A stretch of 62,641 nucleotides of DNA from Paenibacillus whitsoniae (GTDB lineage Bacteria; Bacillota; Bacilli; Paenibacillales; NBRC-103111). Below, one piece after another: positions 34,107-42,622 of the stretch. The stretch's first letter is position 1; each line of letters starts with the position of its first letter. Under the pieces are notes generated by a model. The model was not told the origin of the DNA. It worked only from the letters and a program-made list of their open reading frames with translations, and made no database searches. The position numbers were made by a program, and so were the translations under genes. The DNA is taken from contig NZ_RXHU01000110.1 of the NCBI RefSeq assembly GCF_003955665.1, positions 403 through 63,043 of the forward strand. Direction: 5' to 3'.

Positions 34107-36248
34107 TTACCCAAGCCGAAACCGGGACAAAGCTTGAAGCAGCTCGTTGGAAATGAGGTTCAGCCGTTCGGAGGAAGCCGCCGTCTCGCGGGTCGACGCC
34201 TCCTGCTTGTGCAGCGAAGACGTCACCTGTTCTGTATAGGAGGAAGCTTTGCGGGAAATATTCACGCTGTCTTCCATGGAAGCGGCTACTTCTTGCGTGC
34301 TCGCCGTAATTTCCTCGGACGCAGCCGACACTTCCTGAATCTGTTCGGCTACGCGATCGACCGCGTGCAGAATGGCCTCGAACGCTTCGCCAGCATCGTT
34401 CATCAGTCGGCTGCCTTTTTCTACCTCGAGAATTTCCGTTTGCGCCTTTGCCGTCGCCGATCTCGAGCTGTTTTTGATCAAGGCGACGAGCTCGGCGATG
34501 CCCTTCGCGGATTCGCCGGACTCGTCGGCCAGCTTCCGTACCTCGGCCGCCACCACCTGGAACCCCCGTCCGTGCTCGCCGGCGCGCGCCGCCTCGATGG
34601 AGGCGTTCAGCGCCAGCAGCCGGGTCTGCGCGGAAATATCGGTGATGACGTTCAGCATTGCGTCAATCTTAGCCGAGACTTCCACAAGCGCGGAAATGGT
34701 GCCGGCCGTTTCCGCCGCTTGGCCCTTGATCGACGCCATCTGCTCTAACGCGGCGCCCATCGCGGCAAAGCCCTGGCGCGCCTGCTCGGCGGCGTCGCCC
34801 GCCGCTGCAGCTACGACGGAAGACGTTTCCGCGATGCGGGACACGCCCATGGACACCTCGTTCATCGCGGCCGCCGTCTCAACCGAGCCCCGAAGCAGCA
34901 CTTGCGAGCCCTGTGCCATTTCAACCATGATCGCTTGAATGGCCGCTGAGTCCTCAGCCGTCACCCGCACGCTCGCTTGCAGCTGCTCCGAAGAAGCGAA
35001 GGCGCGCTCCACCACAAGCCGGCTCTGGCCGATCACCTGGGCGAAGCTGTCGGCAATTTGGTTAAAAGCCTGTACAACCTGCGTAAACTCATCCTTGGAG
35101 TCCGCCTCGACCCTGGCGGTCATATCGCCTTGTACGAGCCTTCTGGAGGCTGCAGCAAGCCGATCAATGCTTTGTTTGACGGCTACATAGAAGGCCATAA
35201 ACAGATATGCGGCGAGCAGCAGCATGACGATCACAATGCTCACGTCGACAATCATGTGCGAGCGATAACTGTCAATCCGAGCTTGCAGGAGCGACTCCAA
35301 CTCTTCTATCTGTTTGACGTAGGCCGCAGTTGCCGCCGTCTTCGCTGCGCGTGCCAGTTCCGCGTATTCCGTCGCTTGGATTTGAATGACACCGGTGTTC
35401 ACCAGCTTCTCATTCAGGGCTGCAACGGCCGCCAGCGCCGTCTGTTGGCTATTATCCAACGACGTCTGAAGCACTCCCATGAGCGCGGGGGCTTGCTCTT
35501 TCATTTGCGCTGCAGTTGCAGCCATTTCTGCAAGAAGCGATTGCGATTCTCCGCTGATTCGGATCAGCTCTTCCTGTTCCTCCGGATTTTTAATTTGCCG
35601 TCGGGCCGCAACCTGAACGCCTTTCGTCTCCAATTTCTCAAGAAGATTCCAAAATTGCGGGAAGTAGTGTACAGTAAAGTGAATAAGGTTTGAGCTTATC
35701 TCTTCAGGATCCAAATCCAATTTGCTATTTTTTTCCACAAGGCCGATGAGAGTTTGAATCTGCAGTTCCAATTGCTGATGCTGCAGTTCGTAATAATTTT
35801 GACTCATTCCCTCTCCGCTCGTTTGAATCGCTTTCCACTGCTCCGCGATGGCGGAAATCTGCTCACTCTCCGCAACCGTACCTTGTACGGCAGCTCCTTG
35901 CTGCAGCTCGGCCAATATGCCCTGGATACGCGCCCGGATTTCGCCGGTGTCCCATCCTTTCGGCGCAGGCACGCCTTCGGCAGATGGAAGCATTTGTCCA
36001 TATTGATCAAGTCCAATTAATAGTTCACCTAGATCCCGCTGCACGCGGAGCCCCTGCATTTCCAAATCGGCAGCACGCAGTTCCGTTCGCGTCTCCGAGA
36101 GGACTTGCTGGGCGAGCCAGATCAGGGGAATGAGAAACATACAGCCAATCACGAGAAATTTTTGCAAATAACGCAGCTTGTTCATCACATGAACGGCAGG
36201 CTTGAACAACGGCAGCAGCCTATCTGTTGTAAATGGCTTCGATTTCAT
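34107..36248 (-). CDS. Methyl-accepting chemotaxis protein
   Basis: The start at 36248 (MKSKPFTTDRLL) lies 6 nt after GAGAGG; the longer frame adds eight residues. The 713-residue receptor has a first membrane helix at about 31-50, a long mainly helical extracellular sensing domain (about 51-325), a second helix at about 327-350, a HAMP domain and a large cytoplasmic signalling region. The conserved hairpin tip appears as EVRKLADESGESAKGIAELV. It would form dimers, signal through CheA/CheW and be methylated by CheR. The extracellular domain holds many Gln/Glu-rich helical repeats, so the ligand is unknown. It is monocistronic, with a strong terminator after it. Confidence 0.93.
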   Translation of the reverse strand: MKSKPFTTDRLLPLFKPAVHVMNKLRYLQKFLVIGCMFLIPLIWLAQQVLSETRTELRAADLEMQGLRVQRDLGELLIGLDQYGQMLPSAEGVPAPKGWDTGEIRARIQGILAELQQGAAVQGTVAESEQISAIAEQWKAIQTSGEGMSQNYYELQHQQLELQIQTLIGLVEKNSKLDLDPEEISSNLIHFTVHYFPQFWNLLEKLETKGVQVAARRQIKNPEEQEELIRISGESQSLLAEMAATAAQMKEQAPALMGVLQTSLDNSQQTALAAVAALNEKLVNTGVIQIQATEYAELARAAKTAATAAYVKQIEELESLLQARIDSYRSHMIVDVSIVIVMLLLAAYLFMAFYVAVKQSIDRLAAASRRLVQGDMTARVEADSKDEFTQVVQAFNQIADSFAQVIGQSRLVVERAFASSEQLQASVRVTAEDSAAIQAIMVEMAQGSQVLLRGSVETAAAMNEVSMGVSRIAETSSVVAAAAGDAAEQARQGFAAMGAALEQMASIKGQAAETAGTISALVEVSAKIDAMLNVITDISAQTRLLALNASIEAARAGEHGRGFQVVAAEVRKLADESGESAKGIAELVALIKNSSRSATAKAQTEILEVEKGSRLMNDAGEAFEAILHAVDRVAEQIQEVSAASEEITASTQEVAASMEDSVNISRKASSYTEQVTSSLHKQEASTRETAASSERLNLISNELLQALSRFRLG

Positions 36249-36480
36249 CTCGATCCTCTCCCTTATGCGCAACGCTTCTCTCTATATGCGATAATGGCAA
36301 CATCTTACTATGAAATCGGGAAAATTACCGTCGATTCGAACCATTTTGATCATTTTCAACAAAAAATTCGCTGTCTTATGTCATTTTACCTAATTGCGTT
36401 CCTGAAATTCCTTATTCCCTTCGAATCCTATATAATAAAGGGGATTTCCTAACCTGCTAAAAAGAGAGGATGAACTTTCC

Positions 36481-37773
36481 ATGCCAGATCAGTTGGAAAC
36501 GCGGTACGTGACGCGCGAGCATATCGCCACGCTCCCTCATGGAACTCTTCAATATGGTGAGGATGTTTATCTGAATCGCACTGTGCTGCTCTACCACATC
36601 ACGCTTCCCACTGGGAGCCGCGGCGTAGATTACATACAAACGCTTCACCATAAAGCTGCCTTTATTCACGACGGCTTTCATCATATATTGGACACGTCCG
36701 TTTCCGAGCATGCCGTCAAGATCGTGCTCCAAGCCAGAAACGGCTCGCTGCTGTCTTCGCAAATCGGGCACAAACGCTGGACATATCAGGTCGTCACAGC
36801 CATGATCAGCGATCTCGGCGTCTCTCTGCTCGACGCGTTGGAAGAACGGATTACCGGCTTCTCCGTCCGGGCGGACAATCTATGGCTGTCGGAAAGCGGC
36901 AAGCTCTCCGTCCTGAATTATTGGAACGAGGAAGAGCTGCTGGATCAAGGCGCCATCGGCTTGTGCCGCCTGATGGTCAGCTTGCTGACGCGGGACGCGA
37001 CCGGTTCGGACGCTTACGAAGTGCTGCACACAAATCTTGAGCGCGCCCACATCCCGAGTGCGACGACCGAGCAGAAAGCAGAACTCGTGCGCCTTGTGAA
37101 GCACATCTGCCAGAGCCAGGCATCGCTCTCCTCGCTCGTCTTTGGGCTGCGCAATCTGCCGGGAGCGCAGCAGGCGGAGAATGCGGCAATGCCGGCCGCA
37201 GCGGCTGCCGACAGCGCACCGCGGCGCATGGTGCCCGTGATGCCGGCGCAAGCGGCCGCCGCGCAGCACGAGGACGATGACGAGGATGACGAGCATCGGA
37301 CGATTGTGCGCGGCCTGCCGCGGCGCACGGCTGCACCGGAGCCGGCCCGCAGCGAGGCGCCGTCGCGCGCCGGGTGGAAGGTCGGCGCCGTCTCGGCGGC
37401 CGCTTTTCTCGTCAGCGCCGCAGCCGTGTGGGCGGTGTGGCCTTCCGCTTCGGAGAAAAGCGACAAGACCATCCCCCCGCAGCCGAAAGCGACAGCGGCG
37501 ACGGTCGCGATCACGCCTTCGGCAACGCCGACGCCGAAGGCGAGCGAAGCCTCCGTCAAGCAGCCCGGCGACAAAACGATTGTGCCGAACCTCGTCGGCC
37601 AGATGCAAGCAGGCGCCGAGGAGCTGGCACTGCAGGCCGGGCTGCATTATAAGTACTTCCTTGTCGATGACGCCAAGCCGCAAGGGACGGTCATCCGGCA
37701 AGACCCGCAGCCAGGCACCGACGGCTTCCAGGGCGACAACGTCATCTTCTGGGTAAGCAAGGGCAGCCCGTAG
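36481..37773 (+). CDS. Membrane-anchored pseudokinase with one PASTA domain
   Basis: The 430-residue protein opens with about 220 residues that follow the Ser/Thr kinase fold in outline (strands, then DLGVSLLDALEERIT and LSVLNYW), but the usual catalytic HRD, DFG and Gly-rich loop are not seen. So it is probably a degenerate kinase. A low-complexity, acidic and Pro/Ala-rich linker (about 228-300) leads to a membrane helix (about 301-320), a Thr/Pro-rich stalk and a C-terminal PASTA domain (about 364-428) that would bind peptidoglycan outside the cell. Similar topology occurs in PrkC/StkP. The ATG follows GAGAGGATG. A terminator is downstream. It is transcribed opposite to the chemoreceptor gene. 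Confidence 0.82.
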   Translation: MPDQLETRYVTREHIATLPHGTLQYGEDVYLNRTVLLYHITLPTGSRGVDYIQTLHHKAAFIHDGFHHILDTSVSEHAVKIVLQARNGSLLSSQIGHKRWTYQVVTAMISDLGVSLLDALEERITGFSVRADNLWLSESGKLSVLNYWNEEELLDQGAIGLCRLMVSLLTRDATGSDAYEVLHTNLERAHIPSATTEQKAELVRLVKHICQSQASLSSLVFGLRNLPGAQQAENAAMPAAAAADSAPRRMVPVMPAQAAAAQHEDDDEDDEHRTIVRGLPRRTAAPEPARSEAPSRAGWKVGAVSAAAFLVSAAAVWAVWPSASEKSDKTIPPQPKATAATVAITPSATPTPKASEASVKQPGDKTIVPNLVGQMQAGAEELALQAGLHYKYFLVDDAKPQGTVIRQDPQPGTDGFQGDNVIFWVSKGSP

Positions 37774-37792
37774 AAGGAGCGTTCTTATCAGC

Positions 37793-37822
37793 AAAGCCTG
37801 CATGATTTTATGCAGGCTTTTT
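37793..37822 (+). terminator. Terminator of the PASTA pseudokinase gene
   Basis: AAAGCCTGCA/TGCAGGCTTT with an 8-nt loop is followed by TTT. It begins 20 nt after the stop. Confidence 0.85.
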
Positions 37823-37862
37823 GGCCATGTTACGAGGGAACTTCGTTCCACCGGGTTGGTTC

Positions 37863-38050
37863 AACTGGAATTCCTCCCGTTCATGACCAACTTTTTCGCG
37901 GCAGGAGACATATGAACTGGAATTTCTCCAACTCATTTATACGATTTTGCCCGATATGGGTGGAAATGGATGATATAAACTGGAATTTTTCCAGTTTATG
38001 ACGGTGAAAGTCGCTATTGGTGCGAAACGTAATGGAGAAATTCCAGTTGA
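37863..38050. repeat. Intergenic repeat family, four AACTGGAATTTCTCCA-like copies
   Basis: Four copies of a roughly 25-nt element (consensus AACTGGAATTTCTCCA, then variable, often ending TTxATGACG) occur at 37863, 37915, 37978 and, inverted, 38050-38028. The copy at 37978 forms a self-complementary hairpin (AAACTGGAA/TTCCAGTTT). The region lies between converging genes with terminators on both sides, so it is probably not coding. It resembles dispersed intergenic repeats of Paenibacillus, but no family name is known to me. Confidence 0.65.
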
Positions 38051-38145
38051 GCTGTGCGCGGGAAGCGCTTTGTCACGAGGCCAGATCGAGGCTGGGCACC
38101 GGTCGGAGATTCCGAATGTGAGCGGGCGCGCGTCATACGTCCGGA

Positions 38146-38190
38146 CAAAAAAGAAGCCTTGCCTCCCCCGAAGGGGCGGCAAGGCTTCTT
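38146..38190 (-). terminator. Terminator of cysI
   Basis: A 13-bp stem (AAGAAGCCTTGCC with its complement, 38151-38190) with an inner CCCC/GGGG stem is followed by six or more T residues on the minus strand. Confidence 0.85.
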
Positions 38191-38195
38191 GGCGT

Positions 38196-39917
38196 TTAAG
38201 CGTGGAAATCTTGACCGGAACGCACTTCTTTCACATAGCCGGCGCGAATTACAAAGTCACCGAAGTGTTCGCCTTTGTTGCGCTCTTTCGCATAGTGAGG
38301 AATAATCGTGCGCAGGGAATCCATAATTTCCGCTTCACCGATATTTTCTTTATACATTTTGTTCAAACGGCTTCCGTTGTGGGCGCCGCCGAGGTACATG
38401 TTGTATTTGCCTGCGGCTTTGCCGATGAACGAAAGTTCCGCCAGCATCGGACGCGCGCACCCGTTCGGGCAGCCGGTCATCCGAATGACGATTTCTTCGT
38501 CGCGGAGACCGTTTTCTTCGAGCAGCGGCTCGATTTTGTCGATCAGCGAAGGCAGGTAGCGCTCGGATTCGGCCATGGCGAGACCGCAAGTCGGCAGGGC
38601 GACGCAAGCCATCGAGCTTCTGCGCAGCGCAGAGTAGTGCATGCCGTCCGTCAAGCCGTACTCAGCAATCATCTCTTCGATTTTCTTTTTCTTCTGAGCG
38701 CTGACGTTGCCGATGATCAAGTTCTGGTTGGACGTCAGACGGAAATCCCCGTTATGGATTTTCGCGATTTCGCGCAGACCCGTCATCAAGCGGTAGCTGC
38801 CTTCATCTTTGACACGGCCGTTCTGGATGAACAGCGTGAAGTGCCATTTGCCACCCACGCCCTTCACCCAACCGTAACGGTCGCCGTTGTTGTCGAAGTG
38901 GTACGCGCGAGGCGCTTCCAGCTTCCAGCCAAGGCGCGCATGCAGCTCGCCGATGAACCAGTCGATACCGCGATCGTCAATCGTATATTTGAAACGCGCA
39001 TGTTTACGTACAGAGCGATCTCCGTAATCGCGCTGAATCGTAACTGTCTTCTCCGCAACGTCAATCACTTGCTCCGGTGTACAGAAGCCGATGACTTGAG
39101 CCACTTGCGGATACGTTTTGGTGTCTCCGTGGGACATCCCCATACCACCGCCAACGCTTACGTTGAAGCCGATCAGCTTGCCGTTCTCGACGATGGCGAT
39201 ATAGCCCAGATCCTGCGAGAACACGTCAACATCGTTCGATGGAGGGACAGCAATTCCGATTTTAAACTTCCGCGGCAGGTACACTTTGCCGTAGATCGGC
39301 TCTTGTTCTTCTTCGGAACGGCTGTCGATCACTTTCTCTTCGTCCAGCCAGATTTCATGATACGCTCTCGTGTGCGGATCGAGATGGGCGCTGATTTTGC
39401 TCGCCCATTCGTACACTTCGCCGTGAATCTCGGATTGGTGAGGATTCGGGTTGCACATGACGTTACGGTTCACGTCACCGCAAGCGGCGAGCGTACTCAG
39501 CAAAGAGGCGTTCACTTCTTGAATCGTCTTCTTCATGTTCCATTTCAGAACGCCGTGCAATTGGAACGATTGTCGCGTTGTCAAACGAATCGTGCCGTTC
39601 GCATAACGCTGCGCAATGCGGTCCATCATCAGCCATTGATCCGATGTTACAACCCCGCCAGCCGCGCGTACACGCAGCATGAATTGATACGCAGGTTCAA
39701 GCTTCTGCTTCTGACGCTCGTTCCGCAAGTCACGATCATCCTGCATGTAGCTGCCATGGAATTTCATCAACCGGTTGTCATCCTCCGGAATCGAACCTGT
39801 GATACGGTCTTGAAGCGTTTCTTCCAAGCTGCCGCGCAAGTAGTTGCTGCGAATTTTAATGGCTTCGACATCGCTGTGCGGCGCGCTGTTCTTCGATAGT
39901 AAATTGTTCTCTGACAT
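38196..39917 (-). CDS. cysI: Assimilatory sulfite reductase (NADPH), hemoprotein beta subunit
   Basis: The 573-residue subunit carries siroheme and a [4Fe-4S] cluster and reduces sulfite to sulfide with six electrons from CysJ. The length fits CysI (about 570). Nitrite/sulfite reductase ferredoxin-like half domains are visible, and the cluster cysteines occur as TCGLAMAESERY near 443-454 and TGCPNGCARP near 486-495. The N-terminal LRGSLEETLQDRITGSIPEDD is typical of the family. The ATG follows AGGAGAAGG. It is the second gene after cysJ with a 46-nt gap, the usual cysJI order, and ends at a strong terminator. Confidence 0.97.
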   Translation of the reverse strand: MSENNLLSKNSAPHSDVEAIKIRSNYLRGSLEETLQDRITGSIPEDDNRLMKFHGSYMQDDRDLRNERQKQKLEPAYQFMLRVRAAGGVVTSDQWLMMDRIAQRYANGTIRLTTRQSFQLHGVLKWNMKKTIQEVNASLLSTLAACGDVNRNVMCNPNPHQSEIHGEVYEWASKISAHLDPHTRAYHEIWLDEEKVIDSRSEEEQEPIYGKVYLPRKFKIGIAVPPSNDVDVFSQDLGYIAIVENGKLIGFNVSVGGGMGMSHGDTKTYPQVAQVIGFCTPEQVIDVAEKTVTIQRDYGDRSVRKHARFKYTIDDRGIDWFIGELHARLGWKLEAPRAYHFDNNGDRYGWVKGVGGKWHFTLFIQNGRVKDEGSYRLMTGLREIAKIHNGDFRLTSNQNLIIGNVSAQKKKKIEEMIAEYGLTDGMHYSALRRSSMACVALPTCGLAMAESERYLPSLIDKIEPLLEENGLRDEEIVIRMTGCPNGCARPMLAELSFIGKAAGKYNMYLGGAHNGSRLNKMYKENIGEAEIMDSLRTIIPHYAKERNKGEHFGDFVIRAGYVKEVRSGQDFHA

Positions 39918-39963
39918 GTTGCCTTCTCCTCTCGTACCCTCGGGGCTACCCTTAAAGCCCTAC

Positions 39964-41793
39964 CTAGTAAACATCGCGTTGGTAACGTTTTTGCTGCTGC
40001 AGCGCAGCCATGTAGGCAGCGGCCTCTTCCTTGCTCTTGCCGCCTTCTTTTTCAATGATCGTCAGCAGGGCTGCGTGTACATCGTGCGCCATCTTCTTCT
40101 CGTCGCCGCAAATGTAAACCGCTGCGCCCGCTTCCAGCCATTCATACAGCTCGCGGCTGTTTTCCAGCATGCGGTGCTGAACGTATACTTTTTGATCCGT
40201 ATCGCGCGAGAATGCAACATCCAGCTTCGTCAAGACACCGTCTTTGAGCCAGCGCTGCCATTCGATTTGATATAAGAAGTCCGTGGAGAAATGCTGGTCT
40301 CCGTAGAACAGCCAAGTTTTGCCTTCCGCTCCCGTTTCTTCGCGCTCAGCGAGGAACGATCTGAACGGTGCTACGCCCGTACCAGGTCCGATCATAATCA
40401 GCGGCGTCTCGCCGTCAGCCGGCAGCTTGAAGTTCGGGTTGTTTTGGATATACACCGGAACCGTCGACCCTGCCTGCACGCGCTCGGCCAGGTGAACCGA
40501 AGCGACGCCGTATCGGTTGCGTCCGTTCGCTTCGTAGCGTACAGCGCGAACCGTGATATGCACTTCATCCGGCGAAGCCTTCGAAGAGCTGGAGATCGAG
40601 TACAGACGCGCCGGCATTTTGCGGAGCGCTGCTACGAAATCGGCGACTTTCACGCCGGTAAGCGGGTAATCCTGCACGAGATCGAGCAGATCGCGATTCG
40701 TCGTATAAGCTTTGAGCTCGTGCTCGTTGCCGGCAGCAACCAACTCTTGCAAGTCACTGTTGCCCGACAGCTTCGCAAGCTGCTCAAGCAGCGGCTTCGT
40801 CAGCACGGTGATTTCAAAGTTGCGGAGCAGCGCTTCGCGCAGTGAGCGCGTCTCGCCGTTTTTCACCGTGACTTGCTCGTCTGCGTTGTAGCCCATCGCC
40901 TGGATGATCTCTTCGACAAGACGAGGATGATTTTCCGGATACACGCCAAGGCTGTCGCCTGGCTCATATTGCAGGCCAGAGCCCTCGAGGGAAATTTCTA
41001 CGTGGCGGGTTTCACGGTCGGAGCCGCGGCCGTTCAAGTTCAAGTTTTCCAAAATTTCCGCTTGGAACGGGTTCGTTCTGGAATACTCGGATTCCCCTGT
41101 GCTTTCGGCTGCTGCGGTTGCGCCGCCGGAAACGGAAGCACCGGATGCCGATGCGGATTGCAGAGCGTTCAATACGCTGCCCATCCAAGCCGCTGCCGGC
41201 TCGTCGAAGTCGACGTCGCAATCGACGCGCTCCGTGAGCGGCTTCGCGCCAAGCTCTTGAAGACGTTTATCGAAATCTTTGCCCGTCTGGCAGAAGAATT
41301 CGTAGGACGTATCGCCAAGGGACAGCACCGCGTAGCGTGTGCCTTCCAATTGCGGAGCGCGCTTGCTGTGCAGAAATTCATAGAACGAAATCGCATTATC
41401 CGGCGGTTCGCCTTCCCCATGCGTGGAGACGACCATCAGCAGATTCGTCACTTTTTTCAAAAGGTTCGTTTTGAAATCGCTCATGGAGGAGAGCGTCACT
41501 TGGAATGATTGATCTTGCAGTTTCTTCGCCAGCTTCTTCGCTAAACCGTGCGAGTTTCCAGTCTGGGACCCGAAGAGAATCGTGACGTCCTTGGAAACGG
41601 CTGTCGGCGCACTTGCCGGTGTCGGGATCGCAGCTGGAACTGTGCCTGACGCCGATGGGACTTGCGCTCCTTGCGTAGCGGTCAAATATCCGCTAAGCCA
41701 ACTGCGTTGATTGTCGGTTAGTGTAGGTAGAAGACGATTGAGCAATTCGACTTGCTCTTGGGTAAAAGGGCTGTTTACGACTTGAAGTTCCAA
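39964..41793 (-). CDS. cysJ: Assimilatory sulfite reductase (NADPH), flavoprotein alpha subunit
   Basis: The alpha subunit passes electrons from NADPH through FAD and FMN to CysI. The start is a TTG at 41793 (MELQVVNSPFTQEQVELL) with GAGGTGG 6 nt upstream; the longer frame reaches back through the promoter region. The resulting 609 residues match CysJ (about 600). An N-terminal flavodoxin-like FMN domain contains VTILFGSQTGNSHGLAKKLA near 69-88; the FAD/NADPH reductase half follows, with RLYSISSS, IMIGPGTGVAPFRSF and a C-terminal NADPH region ending in KRYQRDVY. It heads the cysJI operon. Confidence 0.96.
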   Translation of the reverse strand: MELQVVNSPFTQEQVELLNRLLPTLTDNQRSWLSGYLTATQGAQVPSASGTVPAAIPTPASAPTAVSKDVTILFGSQTGNSHGLAKKLAKKLQDQSFQVTLSSMSDFKTNLLKKVTNLLMVVSTHGEGEPPDNAISFYEFLHSKRAPQLEGTRYAVLSLGDTSYEFFCQTGKDFDKRLQELGAKPLTERVDCDVDFDEPAAAWMGSVLNALQSASASGASVSGGATAAAESTGESEYSRTNPFQAEILENLNLNGRGSDRETRHVEISLEGSGLQYEPGDSLGVYPENHPRLVEEIIQAMGYNADEQVTVKNGETRSLREALLRNFEITVLTKPLLEQLAKLSGNSDLQELVAAGNEHELKAYTTNRDLLDLVQDYPLTGVKVADFVAALRKMPARLYSISSSSKASPDEVHITVRAVRYEANGRNRYGVASVHLAERVQAGSTVPVYIQNNPNFKLPADGETPLIMIGPGTGVAPFRSFLAEREETGAEGKTWLFYGDQHFSTDFLYQIEWQRWLKDGVLTKLDVAFSRDTDQKVYVQHRMLENSRELYEWLEAGAAVYICGDEKKMAHDVHAALLTIIEKEGGKSKEEAAAYMAALQQQKRYQRDVY

Positions 41794-41902
41794 CAAAATC
41801 CACCTCATTAGCATGTAGTGATAGAATTGACATATTTCGCGCACAATTTTATTCTTCTTATGAAAACTAACACAGTGCGACTGGCAGGTCAATTAGATTC
41901 GT

Positions 41903-41919
41903 CTTATGAGACTTATAAG
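41903..41919. promoter_or_regulatory. Candidate regulator site upstream of cysJ
   Basis: CTTAT-N7-ATAAG, containing a T-N11-A core, is a LysR-type palindrome 110 nt upstream of the cysJ start. In B. subtilis the LysR-type CysL activates cysJI; whether this is its site is unknown. Confidence 0.4.
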
Positions 41920-41958
41920 GGTTATTGATATATAGACGAATACGCTTTATTTTTCCAG

Positions 41959-42018
41959 AAAAAAGAAAAAAACCTTCACAATCGAACAAACAGACTGCCT
42001 GTTTGCTCTTAGTAAAGG
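41959..42018 (-). terminator. Terminator of the ORF55-sda pair
   Basis: CCTTTAC...GTGAAGG encloses an inner AAACAG/CTGTTT stem and is followed on the minus strand by a T-rich run of 14 nt. Confidence 0.7.
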
Positions 42019-42054
42019 CTTATGTTTGGAATTTTTGCCCTCATCTCCTCGCAA

Positions 42055-42222
42055 TTAAGAGGTCCCGTCCAGACTCTCCTGAAAAAAGCTCGATTTGCGG
42101 GCTTGAATCTCATCCAGCAGCAGCGTTAAAAACTCTTTGCTCATGTTCATTCGACTTGCATTTATATAAGCGTCGACAAGTGTGTCCGTGCTAAACGATT
42201 TGAGATTGTCCTGATCATTCAT
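42055..42222 (-). CDS. sda: Sporulation checkpoint inhibitor Sda-like protein
   Basis: Sda binds sporulation histidine kinases such as KinA and blocks phosphorelay entry when DNA replication is disturbed. This 55-residue ORF, too short for many gene finders, reads MNDQDNLKSFSTDTLVDAYI and then NASRMNMSKEFLTLLLDEIQ. It aligns by eye with B. subtilis Sda (46 aa) in the helical hairpin [22 protein letters not shown] plus EIKRR. The ATG at 42222 overlaps the stop region of the upstream ORF by 8 nt, so it depends on translational coupling; its own ribosome-binding site is weak. A strong terminator follows. Confidence 0.8.
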   Translation of the reverse strand: MNDQDNLKSFSTDTLVDAYINASRMNMSKEFLTLLLDEIQARKSSFFQESLDGTS

Positions 42223-42382
42223 TGCGCATATTCCATTTCTGTTTGGATTCGAGCATGAACATCATTTTTTTCATCGATTGCTGAATTTGTTCATCGGAGG
42301 GCAAGCTTATATTCCCATAAGTTTGCAGAACAACTTCAGGTAAAACCGAATCAATAAAGCTGTTTAACTGTTCCGTTTTCAC
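42215..42382 (-). CDS. Short unknown protein co-translated with sda, 55 aa
   Basis: A GTG start at 42382 has a strong GGAGGG ribosome-binding site 6 nt upstream. The 55-residue product (MKTEQLNSFIDSVLPEVVLQ at the N-terminus, then TYGNISLPSDEQIQQSMKKM and FMLESKQKWNMRNE) is helical, with no signal peptide or membrane segment. It is not recognised. Its stop codon TGA overlaps the sda start by 8 nt, and the good ribosome-binding site is on this gene, which implies that it sets the translation level of Sda. The pairing with a checkpoint inhibitor suggests a related regulatory role. Confidence 0.65.
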   Translation of the reverse strand: MKTEQLNSFIDSVLPEVVLQTYGNISLPSDEQIQQSMKKMMFMLESKQKWNMRNE

Positions 42383-42461
42383 ATGATTCCCTCCTGAATT
42401 TCATTAATCTGGAAAATTGGTTATCTCTATCTTAACGTGAAGAGAGCGGAATAACAGCGCA

Positions 42462-42519
42462 ATTTTTTTTGCATTCCTTCCCTGCTTCCGTTTCAAACAT
42501 GTGTATTTTTTTTGCATTC
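42462..42519. repeat. Two identical 15-nt A-tract direct repeats upstream of ORF55-sda
   Basis: ATTTTTTTTGCATTC occurs at 42462-42476 and 42505-42519, a period of 43 nt (about four helix turns). On the minus strand these are A-tracts about 80 and 123 nt upstream of the GTG start at 42382. They may be UP elements or a phased regulator site. Confidence 0.6.
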
Positions 42520-42555
42520 TCCCAAGATTAGGTCCGAAGCCTCTATCGTCCTGAT

Positions 42556-42604
42556 CGAAAAACAAAAACCTTCCGGCCGTTTGACAGCAAACGACAGAAG
42601 GTTT
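42556..42604 (-). terminator. Terminator of the ComFB-like gene
   Basis: AAACCTTC/GAAGGTTT encloses an inner CGTTTG/CAAACG stem. The minus-strand side is T-rich (about 42568-42557). Confidence 0.65.
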
Positions 42605-42622
42605 TCAGGTTAAATCTCCGCA

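Noticed and set aside
37844..38145. An additional gene between the PASTA pseudokinase and cysI
   Set aside because: The space is filled by the repeat copies between two terminators, and no frame has a credible start site.
38010..39917. Long plus-strand open frames opposite cysI and opposite the large kinase
   Set aside because: They are antisense to clear conserved genes, have no matching ribosome-binding sites and are rich in Arg/His/Gln, the pattern of GC-biased shadow frames.
42383..42560. DnaA boxes upstream of the sda operon, as in Bacillus subtilis
   Set aside because: No TTATCCACA-like sequence was found by eye on either strand; only the A-tract repeats stand out.
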